Shown: piece by piece, positions 24,978 to 32,909 of the stretch
Numbering within the stretch: position 1 is the stretch's first letter
How the letters are laid out: the number at the start of each line of letters is the position of its first letter
DNA from: Oligoflexia bacterium
GTDB taxonomy: Bacteria > Bdellovibrionota > UBA1018 > CAIMNF01
DNA length: 61,060 bases
Assembly: GCA_903845155.1 (NCBI GenBank)
Contig: CAIMWN010000232.1
Span: 1-61,060 of the forward strand
Direction of reading: 5' to 3'
The notes under the pieces: model-generated
The model's input: the letters and a program-made list of their open reading frames with translations, nothing else
Databases searched by the model: none
Told to the model about the DNA's origin: nothing
Program-made: the position numbers and the translations under genes

Positions 24978-26387
24978 ATGGATTTAAAATTATTGAAGTG
25001 CCTTACTCACATTAGTTCCACAATACTTTTCGTTTTAATGAGTCCTTTGGTTTTTGCACAAACGACGGTTGTGACCAAGTCCATTTCCACATTATTTCCC
25101 TCCACCAGCAATCCGATTTTCAGTAGCATTGATGTTTCAGTCTCTACACCCCGAACACTTGCAGATAATTATTTTATAAAACTTTCAAATTGCATTAATT
25201 CGACCAACAAAGCAATGGGGTGTGTTCCCTCAACATCTGCCTTTTTTTATCAGTTTTCTACCGATCCAAAAGATACTTTTGGTTGGGTTAATAACTGTAC
25301 GATCGTAAAAAATAACCAAAGAACCTATAAATCGCCCATTACCATTAATTCCGCTGCAAATACAATTTCTTGTTCTCCGGGACCAAATGAAATCATTGAG
25401 TCTCATGTAGCTGTTTGCTATCAAAAAGCGTCGGGAGCCTATTGCAGTTTGGCCACGGCATGTTTCGAGGGCGCAAACATGCCCGGACAATGTACAAAGG
25501 ATTTTCCCGCACAGGAACTGTTTCTGGTACAACCGGGCGGATTAATCGCTGCCAATCCTAACTCCACTCCGCCCTGTGGAATCACCAGTTCTGATACTAC
25601 CGATCCTGACTTTAACTTCACCACTTGTTCCTGCGGAGCTAAGGCGGGAGTTCCATTTATACCTGAAGTTTCTGGCACCGATTTTCCCACATCGATGCCC
25701 GTCTCAGTTTCGGCACCCTTCATCACTTCGATTCAATTTGAAATGCATAAAAACAATCGCTGGAATTCCGCTGGGAAGAGGCTCCTTTCGGAGATTCTTA
25801 ATTTAGTGATTCCAAGCGCAAACGCAGTGTGTGCCCCCGTTACGGGCGGACCCGGCTGTACCCCCGGAGTGCGGCCAAATTTGGAATGTTGTTGTGCCGA
25901 TTGGAGTTTTCTACAATACAACAGTATGAGCGACTGCAGATGCACCGCTGGTGATACGGCTTATTGTACACCGCCATCTACACCCATACCCCCTGGCCCA
26001 GGTCTACCTCCTCCTGTGCCCGTGATCAATTCAACTGCAGGTCAAATTTATTGTGTCCCGGATTGCGCCAGCATTTCGCCCAATCTTTTCCTTAATGTTG
26101 CCTCCGGAACTTGCGCATGCAAGGGAGGGGGTTCTTGGAATAACATTACCTTGGCGTGTATGCCCAACCCCTTCCTATGCACGTGCTTAGCGGGTTCCAA
26201 TTTAAATGGTGCTGTATATACTGCCCCATCCACCATGCCAAACGCCGGTCAGTGCACTTCCTTTTCTGTGAGTGGCACTGGTCCCGGAGTAGTCGCAAAC
26301 AATTGTCCAACTGATCTTTCCGGAATCGCATGCGAAACTTTCCATGCTGGATTAGTTCATAACTGGAGCTGCATCCCCGCACCCTGA
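24978..26387 (+). CDS. secreted Cys-rich protein, family member A
   Basis: The 469-residue protein has a signal peptide (ISSTILFVLMSPLVFAQ) and then VVTKSISTLFP, a motif shared by the three secreted proteins in this cluster. The first 200 mature residues match those of the protein at 30446 well (SPITIN, VACYQ/VAVCYQ, CSLATACFEG, C.KD.PA). The C-terminal half is Cys- and Pro-rich with several CC and CxC pairs (LECCCADW, DCRCTAGD, ACKGGG), suggesting small disulfide-bonded modules. I do not recognise a named family. It is probably an exported surface or extracellular protein. The adjacent pilin-like genes are divergent. Confidence 0.65.
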   Translation: MDLKLLKCLTHISSTILFVLMSPLVFAQTTVVTKSISTLFPSTSNPIFSSIDVSVSTPRTLADNYFIKLSNCINSTNKAMGCVPSTSAFFYQFSTDPKDTFGWVNNCTIVKNNQRTYKSPITINSAANTISCSPGPNEIIESHVAVCYQKASGAYCSLATACFEGANMPGQCTKDFPAQELFLVQPGGLIAANPNSTPPCGITSSDTTDPDFNFTTCSCGAKAGVPFIPEVSGTDFPTSMPVSVSAPFITSIQFEMHKNNRWNSAGKRLLSEILNLVIPSANAVCAPVTGGPGCTPGVRPNLECCCADWSFLQYNSMSDCRCTAGDTAYCTPPSTPIPPGPGLPPPVPVINSTAGQIYCVPDCASISPNLFLNVASGTCACKGGGSWNNITLACMPNPFLCTCLAGSNLNGAVYTAPSTMPNAGQCTSFSVSGTGPGVVANNCPTDLSGIACETFHAGLVHNWSCIPAP

Positions 26388-26394
26388 TAAACCG

Positions 26395-26413
26395 AGTCAA
26401 TTAAATGACTTTA
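26395..26413. repeat. 19-bp palindromic element, copy 2
   Basis: Identical to 24876-24894. It starts 8 bp after the stop of the preceding gene and about 80 bp before the next related gene, so it could also act as a weak hairpin at the end of the first transcript. Confidence 0.6.
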
Positions 26414-26482
26414 GTGTGCAATCAAAAACACTTAAAAAAGGGCTCAATTGTGACACATCTGTTTTATTTTTTTAAAGTCGCA

Positions 26483-26488
26483 TATACT
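26483..26488 (+). promoter_or_regulatory. putative -10 element, possible leaderless start
   Basis: TATACT lies seven bases before the GTG at 26495. No convincing -35 is present 17 bases upstream. If used, transcription would begin at or next to the GTG. Confidence 0.3.
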
Positions 26489-26494
26489 AATTAA

Positions 26495-28366
26495 GTGCGG
26501 GGGTACACTTTGATTAATTTTAATAAAACCAGATTTTCAATCTGGACTAAAAATTGGGCATGCGCGTTTACGGTTTCACTTGCTGTTGGTATTTTTACCT
26601 GCGCAGTCGCAGAGGCGGGTGGTTCAACACTAACTCCAGGTACAGTATCTGGAACACCCCTTTCAGGAGGCACGCTGACTTCCAGCAGCCTCTCTAACAA
26701 TACGATTTCTAATGTCACTAGTTCTACCGGCGCCATTGCTGAAACTAAAACTGCAAGTTTAAGTACACTTTTCCCTAACGTTCCGGCTGCCACTCTCACC
26801 TTACTTACTAATTCCACCCAAAGCAGCGACCTTGGCTCGACTTCTCTTTTTACTCCTACTTATAATGGTATAGTAGGCCAAAATAGCCCCTGCTTAGGCT
26901 TCAACGGTGGGGCCGGTTGCACGGGTGTTTACTCTGGTGTGGTGAATAACGCCACCTCGCCACTCTCTCATCAGATGATGAATAAGATGACCATCATTTC
27001 TCCGAGTGGTCCTTATACCTATGCGCCCATCACTGTTGCCGGAGGAAATGTTTCCTACGATAAATCATTGGTAAAAACGAATCAAATCGGAATTGTGGAT
27101 GTTGCATACTTTGTGGCTTCGCCCACTCAACCACTTCAGCGTTGCGATTCTCAAATCATCGTTTGTGGCGCAGGCGTTAATAATTGCCCAACCACAAATC
27201 CTCCTAGTTGCGCCAACGTGGGCAATGCGACCAATAGCAATACAACACCGACACCAACACCAGTTGGAGCAACACCGACACCAACACCAGTTGGAGCAAC
27301 ACCGACACCAACACCAGTTGGAGCAACACCGAATCCACCCAGTCCAACACCGACTGCAACTCCGGCCACGCCCACTCCAACTGCAACCGCAACCCCAGCA
27401 TCGAGTGCAACACCGACACCAACACCAGGCGCAGGCGTTTGTACCATCGCACTTACAAATGTTTCATCAATTAATCCAACAACTAACACGAGTGCAGACG
27501 GCTCAATCACTGCAACCGCCACGACTGCTAATGGCTCAGGTTCAGTAATTATGTTCTTGAGTTATGATGGAGTCCTCGCTCAACCACTTCTCGGTGGCAC
27601 ATATGGCTCACCCGCGATGGGCGCCGTGGTACCAATCAAGGGCAATTCTGGTAGCGGATACGAATGGAAGGGTAATAATGGCCAAAGTAAAACCTTTAGC
27701 GCCCTTCAAATTTCCGATGTTACGATTATCGCAGTAGATTCTGCTAACACCACTTGCTATACCTCTAAGTTTATCAGACTAACTCCTCAGTGGAGCACTA
27801 GAACAGTTGCCTCCGGTACCTTAGGCTACCAATTCTTTTGGACCGCAGGGGAAGGCCTAGGCGACCCAACTAAATTAAATACCTCGATGGGCCCATTAAC
27901 CATTCCAACATTTAGCGCCGACACTCCGGGTTTTTACAACTTCACACTACTCAATAATGGCCAGGATATCTCGTCGTCATTTCCGACGCTCGCTTTCTAT
28001 TGCTCAGGCTCTCCCACTGTTGTCTGTGCTCAATTAGCGTCAAATTATCTTCCTACAACTCAGGCTTGTTTAAGTTATTCGCCATTTCCCAATGGTGCAA
28101 CACCGCAAACGCCACTTACCGATCCGGCAATTAATAATGTAACCGGAATGGTAAATTGGGCAATCATCCAACCCACCTTACTAGGAGTCGACTCGGGCGC
28201 CTCGTACTTATCTGGATCAGACCAGAGAAACATGGCGACAGGTTCCGCTAATTTTGCGGGTTCCATTTTCACCAATGTAATCTATCCAGGCGGCGTTGGT
28301 CCCACTTACAAGCCAGCGTGTGCTACGAATACTTGCAGTCCAGGAACAGCTCCGTTTTGTCCATGA
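26495..28366 (+). CDS. secreted Thr/Pro-repeat protein, family member B
   Basis: The 623-residue protein has a signal-peptide-like segment (CAFTVSLAVGIFTCAVAEA) and the cluster motif KTASLSTLFP near residue 87. The N-terminal part resembles members A and C only loosely. Residues 250-310 form a Thr/Pro/Ala-rich linker, partly encoded by an 81-bp perfect tandem repeat. A C-terminal beta-rich domain of about 300 residues follows, with few recognisable motifs; two or more Ig-like or beta-sandwich units are possible. GTG 26495 is taken as start, but TTG 26510, after GGGGG, is an alternative. Function unknown, probably extracellular. Confidence 0.6.
   Translation: MRGYTLINFNKTRFSIWTKNWACAFTVSLAVGIFTCAVAEAGGSTLTPGTVSGTPLSGGTLTSSSLSNNTISNVTSSTGAIAETKTASLSTLFPNVPAATLTLLTNSTQSSDLGSTSLFTPTYNGIVGQNSPCLGFNGGAGCTGVYSGVVNNATSPLSHQMMNKMTIISPSGPYTYAPITVAGGNVSYDKSLVKTNQIGIVDVAYFVASPTQPLQRCDSQIIVCGAGVNNCPTTNPPSCANVGNATNSNTTPTPTPVGATPTPTPVGATPTPTPVGATPNPPSPTPTATPATPTPTATATPASSATPTPTPGAGVCTIALTNVSSINPTTNTSADGSITATATTANGSGSVIMFLSYDGVLAQPLLGGTYGSPAMGAVVPIKGNSGSGYEWKGNNGQSKTFSALQISDVTIIAVDSANTTCYTSKFIRLTPQWSTRTVASGTLGYQFFWTAGEGLGDPTKLNTSMGPLTIPTFSADTPGFYNFTLLNNGQDISSSFPTLAFYCSGSPTVVCAQLASNYLPTTQACLSYSPFPNGATPQTPLTDPAINNVTGMVNWAIIQPTLLGVDSGASYLSGSDQRNMATGSANFAGSIFTNVIYPGGVGPTYKPACATNTCSPGTAPFCP
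27245..27325. repeat. three perfect 27-bp tandem repeats
   Basis: Three identical in-frame 27-bp units each encode a nine-residue TPTPTPVGA-type block inside the linker of secreted protein B. Identity at the DNA level points to recent expansion and possible copy-number variation between strains. Confidence 0.9.
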
Positions 28367-30495
28367 AACAATTGCTGCTGGTCGAGCGGTTCTGGAATTG
28401 TATTTTCTTGCTCAGTTTTCTCGGGCTTAGTTGTTTTATTTGCTTTCATTTAAATCCGATTCAAATAGATATCGGCGGACATATTGCCAGCGCCAAAGCC
28501 GTCGCTGACGGCCTTTTCCATTCCTTCAATGACCGTTTTTTTTTAGGTAACATTCAAAATTTATTTTACCCGCCACTTGAAGATTTTCTCATTACCGGAT
28601 TCAGCATCCCTTTTCGCTTGTTATTCAGTTCCGATCCTTATCGCGCGGCTCTTCTGGGATACCAATGCTATTTGCTGGTTCTTTTTGCTGCCTCACTCTA
28701 TTCAGTGAATAGGGTAGGCAAACTCATTTATCCAGAGCTACTATCGCGATCCTACTTTTATCTTCTCTTTTTTTGTTTTTTTTGGGCCGACAAGGTCTAC
28801 TCACTTCGCTATCAGGGTTACGCCGCAATAGATGTTTTAAGCATCGGTCTTTCCTCTCAACTCTTAAGCCTGATTCCATTGGTTTGGCTCATTCGCGAAA
28901 CCCTGAGCAAGCGCAGGCCCGGTCTAACTTGTGGATTGCTTCTGATCATTATTTATTCACACCTCATTACCGCAATCGTCGCCGGTCTTCTTGTCGGCAT
29001 AAACATATTGCTATCGCATAAGAAAAAAGAATGGATTGTGCCACTTACGCTCACTGCCGCAGGAAGTGCTGCTTTCTCCTTACCGTTTTTATTCTATCAT
29101 TCGTATTTAGTAGATAGCTTGGTATTTACTGAGCAACAAAATGTTTTTTTAATACTCGCTGGTTCAGTTTTTTTCTTCATTCCACCCAAAAGCCGATCCC
29201 TTCTCTTGGTGAGTATGATCATTTTTGCGAGCTTATTGTACGCTCGCCATGCATACACCATTAATCTTGCGCTTCCCCATCTTCATTATTACCGTTTTGA
29301 AAGTGCGGGAATTCTCTTCCTTATTTTTATTTTGCCTTCACTTCTGAGCAGACCAAACCCCGACTCATCCTCAAGGTTTTCAGCCCACCTTCTTTGGATA
29401 AAACGGATGCTGTCCATTGCAGTTCTTTGCTTTTTTTACATCGAGTTTCACCCCTGCAGAAATATTTCAAAATGGAATTATTCTAAACCTTCACCTGTTG
29501 GGGTGAGTGAAGGGTGGGCCGCTCCGCCTGTCGGCTTAGGCCGCGCATTTACAGTGAGTGACATGAGAGCCTACGATTTCGGACTTGAGAGTATACTTAG
29601 CCTGAGTAACCCAAACTACAAGTCTGTGAAGGGCCTATACTGGGAAAGTTCAAACGGCAACCTATTAATAAACTCCTACCTCGCTAATTTAGTTGATCTT
29701 AACGTCATGCTCGCTTCAAACCTTTATTTCAACTCACCCTGCTCAGTAGAAAAGTGTTTTCTGGATGATTTTATTAACGACTATTCCATTACTTCTCTCA
29801 TCATCAATCCGGCGATACCGTGGCCGAAACGCACTCAGTGGACTACCACTTGCTGGAAAGAGATGATCAAAGAAGGTGGGACTAGCCGTTACGCATTTAA
29901 AAACACCGGAAAAATTATTGCCGAAAGCGAAGATTATCGTGCCTTTGTTTTGATGCCTAAATCATTAGAAGCAAAAAAAGCACAGCAGGTTGCCGAAGTT
30001 ATTTCAATGGATAGTGTTCGGCCAATTACGGTTGAGAACAAAAATACACCCTTTGCACCCGTGATGGATGACCGCTTTAAAAGCTGTTTGACACATTATG
30101 CTTCTAAGACGCGATTTTTGGATCAATCTGAATTCACGCGATTTAAAAATTTATCGTCGGAATACTTTTCTGTGGCAAGTGAAGCGTCTCCGAACACTAG
30201 TGATCTCGAAAAGCTTGAAGAGGGAAAATACGTAATCACACTACCCACCATCTCACCCACCTGGCTCGCCATAAAGTTGGCATCACTACCAGGCTGGCAT
30301 TGGTACGATGAAAAAAATAAAGAATGGCCGTTATTTGAAGGTTTTCCTTCGCTCATCGCGGTGGGTTCGGGTAAAATGACATTGGAATACCGCAGACCAC
30401 TTGTGTTTTGGATTGGGTATTTATTTTCATTGGGGGCGCTTATTTATGTATTACTATTTTATCTCGGTCGGAATCGCTTTTCTAACGTCGACTAG
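28363..30495 (+). CDS. polytopic membrane protein with large C-terminal domain
   Basis: The 710-residue protein begins with about ten to twelve hydrophobic segments (to about residue 370), followed by a soluble domain of about 300 residues and a final membrane helix (PLVFWIGYLFSLGALIYVLLF). The arrangement recalls GT-C type glycosyltransferases and related YfhO/6-TM glycan proteins, and an early loop has IDIGGHIASAKAVADG; I cannot assign the family. The ATG at 28363 overlaps the stop of the preceding gene (ATGA), so it is translationally coupled to secreted protein B. It may glycosylate or anchor the secreted proteins around it; this is inference. An upstream GTG at 28318 is less likely. Confidence 0.6.
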   Translation: MKQLLLVERFWNCIFLLSFLGLSCFICFHLNPIQIDIGGHIASAKAVADGLFHSFNDRFFLGNIQNLFYPPLEDFLITGFSIPFRLLFSSDPYRAALLGYQCYLLVLFAASLYSVNRVGKLIYPELLSRSYFYLLFFCFFWADKVYSLRYQGYAAIDVLSIGLSSQLLSLIPLVWLIRETLSKRRPGLTCGLLLIIIYSHLITAIVAGLLVGINILLSHKKKEWIVPLTLTAAGSAAFSLPFLFYHSYLVDSLVFTEQQNVFLILAGSVFFFIPPKSRSLLLVSMIIFASLLYARHAYTINLALPHLHYYRFESAGILFLIFILPSLLSRPNPDSSSRFSAHLLWIKRMLSIAVLCFFYIEFHPCRNISKWNYSKPSPVGVSEGWAAPPVGLGRAFTVSDMRAYDFGLESILSLSNPNYKSVKGLYWESSNGNLLINSYLANLVDLNVMLASNLYFNSPCSVEKCFLDDFINDYSITSLIINPAIPWPKRTQWTTTCWKEMIKEGGTSRYAFKNTGKIIAESEDYRAFVLMPKSLEAKKAQQVAEVISMDSVRPITVENKNTPFAPVMDDRFKSCLTHYASKTRFLDQSEFTRFKNLSSEYFSVASEASPNTSDLEKLEEGKYVITLPTISPTWLAIKLASLPGWHWYDEKNKEWPLFEGFPSLIAVGSGKMTLEYRRPLVFWIGYLFSLGALIYVLLFYLGRNRFSNVD

Positions 30496-31240
30496 TATCA
30501 ACGCGAATGCCCAAACAGTAATGTCGAAAAGTTTGGACACACTTTTTCCGGGCCTAGTTAATTATGAAGCGACGGCTCTCCAAGTCCTGCCCATTACAGA
30601 CACCAATTCTGTATACCCAGGACTGCTCAGGTGTCGAGACGACATTTCCTATTGTGACCCAAATGGCGGCGCCACATTTCATCAAATTACGCCAATGCCC
30701 ACCAATGGCATTGCGTCCGACACTTTTGATTTTGTTAATCGTTGTGTATTAGTAAAAATGAATCAAAAAATTATTCAGGCGCCCATCACCATTAATATAG
30801 CGGGCGTCGGAAATAATACATTTTCTTGCGCTATCACTAGTCCAAATGACGTGGTTGAAGCTCAATTGGTTGCATGCTACCAAAGGGCCGATGGCGCACA
30901 CTGCGCACTCGCTACAGCATGTTTTGAAGGCACAAATGCACTCGGCCGTTGTCCGAAAGACTATCCAGCAGCGCCATCATCGACTCACTTAGACTTCCTT
31001 GTTCCGGGCCCAACTGCGCCTTCTGGAACTATCGCTACACCTCAAACCGCAACGCCAACATGTGGACCCATGCCTGCTTTTTGCAGTCAGTCTTGTAATT
31101 TGTGCTTGAGAACATCAACTCCTCCATCTTCAAATTTTGGAATGGCTGACTCACAAGGAGAAAGCGCAGATGGGTGTTATTATATGTACCGGGTGTCAAA
31201 GCCATACGGATTGCACTCCTCTTACACTTGCTCTATTTAA
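30446..31240 (+). CDS. secreted protein, family member C
   Basis: The 264-residue protein has a signal peptide (ISVGIAFLTSTSINANAQ) and then TVMSKSLDTLFPG. It is clearly related to the N-terminal half of member A: APITINIAG, CYQRADGAHCALATACFEG and CPKDYPA align block by block, with conserved cysteines. It lacks the long Cys-rich C-terminus of A. The ATG at 30446 lies 50 bp inside the end of the membrane-protein gene; a GTG at 30401 would add a stretch unlike a signal peptide. Function unknown. Three such proteins and a membrane protein in a row suggest one surface structure or export system. Confidence 0.65.
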   Translation: MYYYFISVGIAFLTSTSINANAQTVMSKSLDTLFPGLVNYEATALQVLPITDTNSVYPGLLRCRDDISYCDPNGGATFHQITPMPTNGIASDTFDFVNRCVLVKMNQKIIQAPITINIAGVGNNTFSCAITSPNDVVEAQLVACYQRADGAHCALATACFEGTNALGRCPKDYPAAPSSTHLDFLVPGPTAPSGTIATPQTATPTCGPMPAFCSQSCNLCLRTSTPPSSNFGMADSQGESADGCYYMYRVSKPYGLHSSYTCSI

Positions 31241-31281
31241 TTTATAAATATTGCGTCAATGAACCGCCAAGAAATTAGCTT

Positions 31282-31297
31282 ATTGATGCCCATCAAT
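31282..31297. promoter_or_regulatory. perfect 16-bp palindrome before the lipoprotein gene
   Basis: ATTGATGCCCATCAAT is an exact palindrome with arms ATTGATG and CATCAAT, about 130 bp before the lipoprotein start. It is a candidate operator; the rest of 31241-31425 shows no gene. Confidence 0.4.
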
Positions 31298-31425
31298 GAC
31301 CACTTAAATTCCGCACGTGTGACACAGTCCTCACCACTATTTTGATATGCTTGAGCTTCTTTCGGATTTATTCTAATTAAATATCGTTGTTTTGTCTTAA
31401 ATCAAAATCGTCTTCGGAGGCCTTC

Positions 31426-32190
31426 ATGTTTCAATTATTAAAGTCTATTTCATGTCTTCTCTTCATCACACTTTCGATGAGTGCTTGCGGCGGAAAAACG
31501 GGTTCGCAATTTATCAACAGCGTTGCACTGAGTGTTTCTCAGCAAGGAGCGGATTCTTATTTAAATTTGGTTACGTCGGTGAATCTCGGAAATGCAACGG
31601 TAGCGGGCGTAAGTACCACACTTACTGATCCGGTCACTCTCGCGCCGATTGGAACATTTACTCTCTCTCAACTCGCAGTGGGGCAAAGTCAAATTGCACT
31701 CTCGGTGAACACGAACGTAATTCCTCACGCGGACGCAAACCTAGGCCAACTCCTTCCAAACGGCAATCCACTTCCGTTCTCACTTGCTGCAACAGCGGGT
31801 GCGGTTCTTAGTTTTCCTCTTCTTCAAAATTCGAGAGTGTACGTGGGCGGCTCAACTGCCGGTACTCTCATTGCGGGTGTAGCACTAACCATCGATGGCT
31901 TCGATCAGGTGATTAGCAATACAGGCGTCGCTGCAAATGTGTTTTTTCTCGATGCAGTGAATGCAAACCTTTCAGGCATCGGTGGAATTTACTCAAGCCC
32001 TGCTGCGGCCATGAGCGGAATCGCTGTATTCGGAAAATACGTTCCTAGTGCCGTCCAAATGGCTCAAGAGCAAAATGATGAGGTAGCAAAAGCAAAAGAT
32101 GTTGCAGATCTTAATCACATCGACAACGCCACCAAACAACGTTTAATGGATTACTTTTACGGCGACGAAAAAGAAATCACCGTTTATTAG
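31426..32190 (+). CDS. putative lipoprotein of unknown function
   Basis: The 254-residue protein has a lipoprotein signal peptide (SISCLLFITLSMSACGG, lipobox SMSAC). The mature protein is rich in Ala, Val, Leu and Ser, repetitive and beta-like (SVALSVSQQGADSY, ATVAGVSTTLTDP), and ends in a charged helical tail. The ATG at 31426 is preceded by GGAGG at six bases, a strong start; an in-frame TTG 39 bp upstream is unlikely. It overlaps the converging pseudouridine synthase gene by 14 bp. Lgt and LspA to process it are encoded at 2618-3899. No family recognised. Confidence 0.7.
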   Translation: MFQLLKSISCLLFITLSMSACGGKTGSQFINSVALSVSQQGADSYLNLVTSVNLGNATVAGVSTTLTDPVTLAPIGTFTLSQLAVGQSQIALSVNTNVIPHADANLGQLLPNGNPLPFSLAATAGAVLSFPLLQNSRVYVGGSTAGTLIAGVALTIDGFDQVISNTGVAANVFFLDAVNANLSGIGGIYSSPAAAMSGIAVFGKYVPSAVQMAQEQNDEVAKAKDVADLNHIDNATKQRLMDYFYGDEKEITVY

Positions 32191-32908
32191 ATTTTAAGTT
32201 TTCCCTAAAGCTGAGCGGACAAAATCCTGCCAGATCAAATACCTGATGCCAATAGGAATTCCACCTGGTGTGAAAGTAGAGTCGCTCGTCAGTAATGGGG
32301 TGATTAAATTCGAGCGAATAAGCCTTCAAATAGAGGTGTTTTTCTTGAGTAAGAGATCGCCACAATTTATTGTTTTTTCCGTCTCCATGAACCGTATCTC
32401 CCACAATGGGGTGTGCGATTCGTCTCAAGTGGCGGCGGATTTGATGAAGTCGACCAGTCTCTAGTGTGACCCCAAGTAAGGAGTACCGAGAGGTTGGGTG
32501 AATGCCGATAGAGTGGGGGAGTTCAAACTTTAACAAATTCTCAAAGTGAGTGATGGCAGTTACCTCGCTCCCTCCATCAAGGCCTTTGGTAAGCGGCGTA
32601 TCTATGGTCCCACACTCAGCTAACCACCCTCTCGCCAACGCGACATAAAATTTTCTTACATTATTTGATTTAAACTGGTCCTGAAGTTTAGATGCAATAT
32701 CCCCAGAAAAGGCCATCACAAGCACTCCACTCGTTGACCGATCAAGCCTATGCACTGGATAAACCCATTTTCCCATTTGATCGCGAAGATCTTTTACTAC
32801 ATTATTTTCTGAATCAAGTGTTCTGCCCATTTGCGGATGTACACTAATTCCGGATGGTTTTTCTATCACTACCAATGAATCATCTTGAAAGAGTATTCTG
32901 AATTGCAT
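32177..32908 (-). CDS. RluA-family pseudouridine synthase (TruC-like)
   Basis: The enzyme converts uridine to pseudouridine in tRNA or rRNA. The 243 residues include IEKPSGISVHPQ near the N-terminus, the catalytic-aspartate motif HRLDRSTSGVLV (about residue 55) and RLHQIRRHLRRIAHPIVGD (about 165-185). There is no S4 domain, and the short form with this ending resembles TruC (tRNA position 65), though RluA-type specificity cannot be excluded. It overlaps the lipoprotein gene tail to tail by 14 bp and follows the YafK-like gene by 1 bp, so the two minus-strand genes are probably co-transcribed. Confidence 0.88.
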   Translation of the reverse strand: MQFRILFQDDSLVVIEKPSGISVHPQMGRTLDSENNVVKDLRDQMGKWVYPVHRLDRSTSGVLVMAFSGDIASKLQDQFKSNNVRKFYVALARGWLAECGTIDTPLTKGLDGGSEVTAITHFENLLKFELPHSIGIHPTSRYSLLGVTLETGRLHQIRRHLRRIAHPIVGDTVHGDGKNNKLWRSLTQEKHLYLKAYSLEFNHPITDERLYFHTRWNSYWHQVFDLAGFCPLSFRENLKSNKR

Positions 32909-32909
32909 T

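Noticed and set aside
28318-28362. Upstream GTG as start of the polytopic membrane protein
   Set aside because: The ATG at 28363 gives an ATGA overlap with the preceding gene and a normal N-terminal membrane segment.
30401-30445. Upstream GTG as start of secreted protein C
   Set aside because: The ATG at 30446 yields a standard signal peptide; the longer form does not.
26449-31326. Shared 9-mer TGTGACACA upstream of secreted protein B (26449) and the lipoprotein (31318), considered as an activator site
   Set aside because: Nine bases can recur by chance in 61 kb, the distances to the start codons differ (46 versus 108 bp), and it does not fit the CRP consensus.
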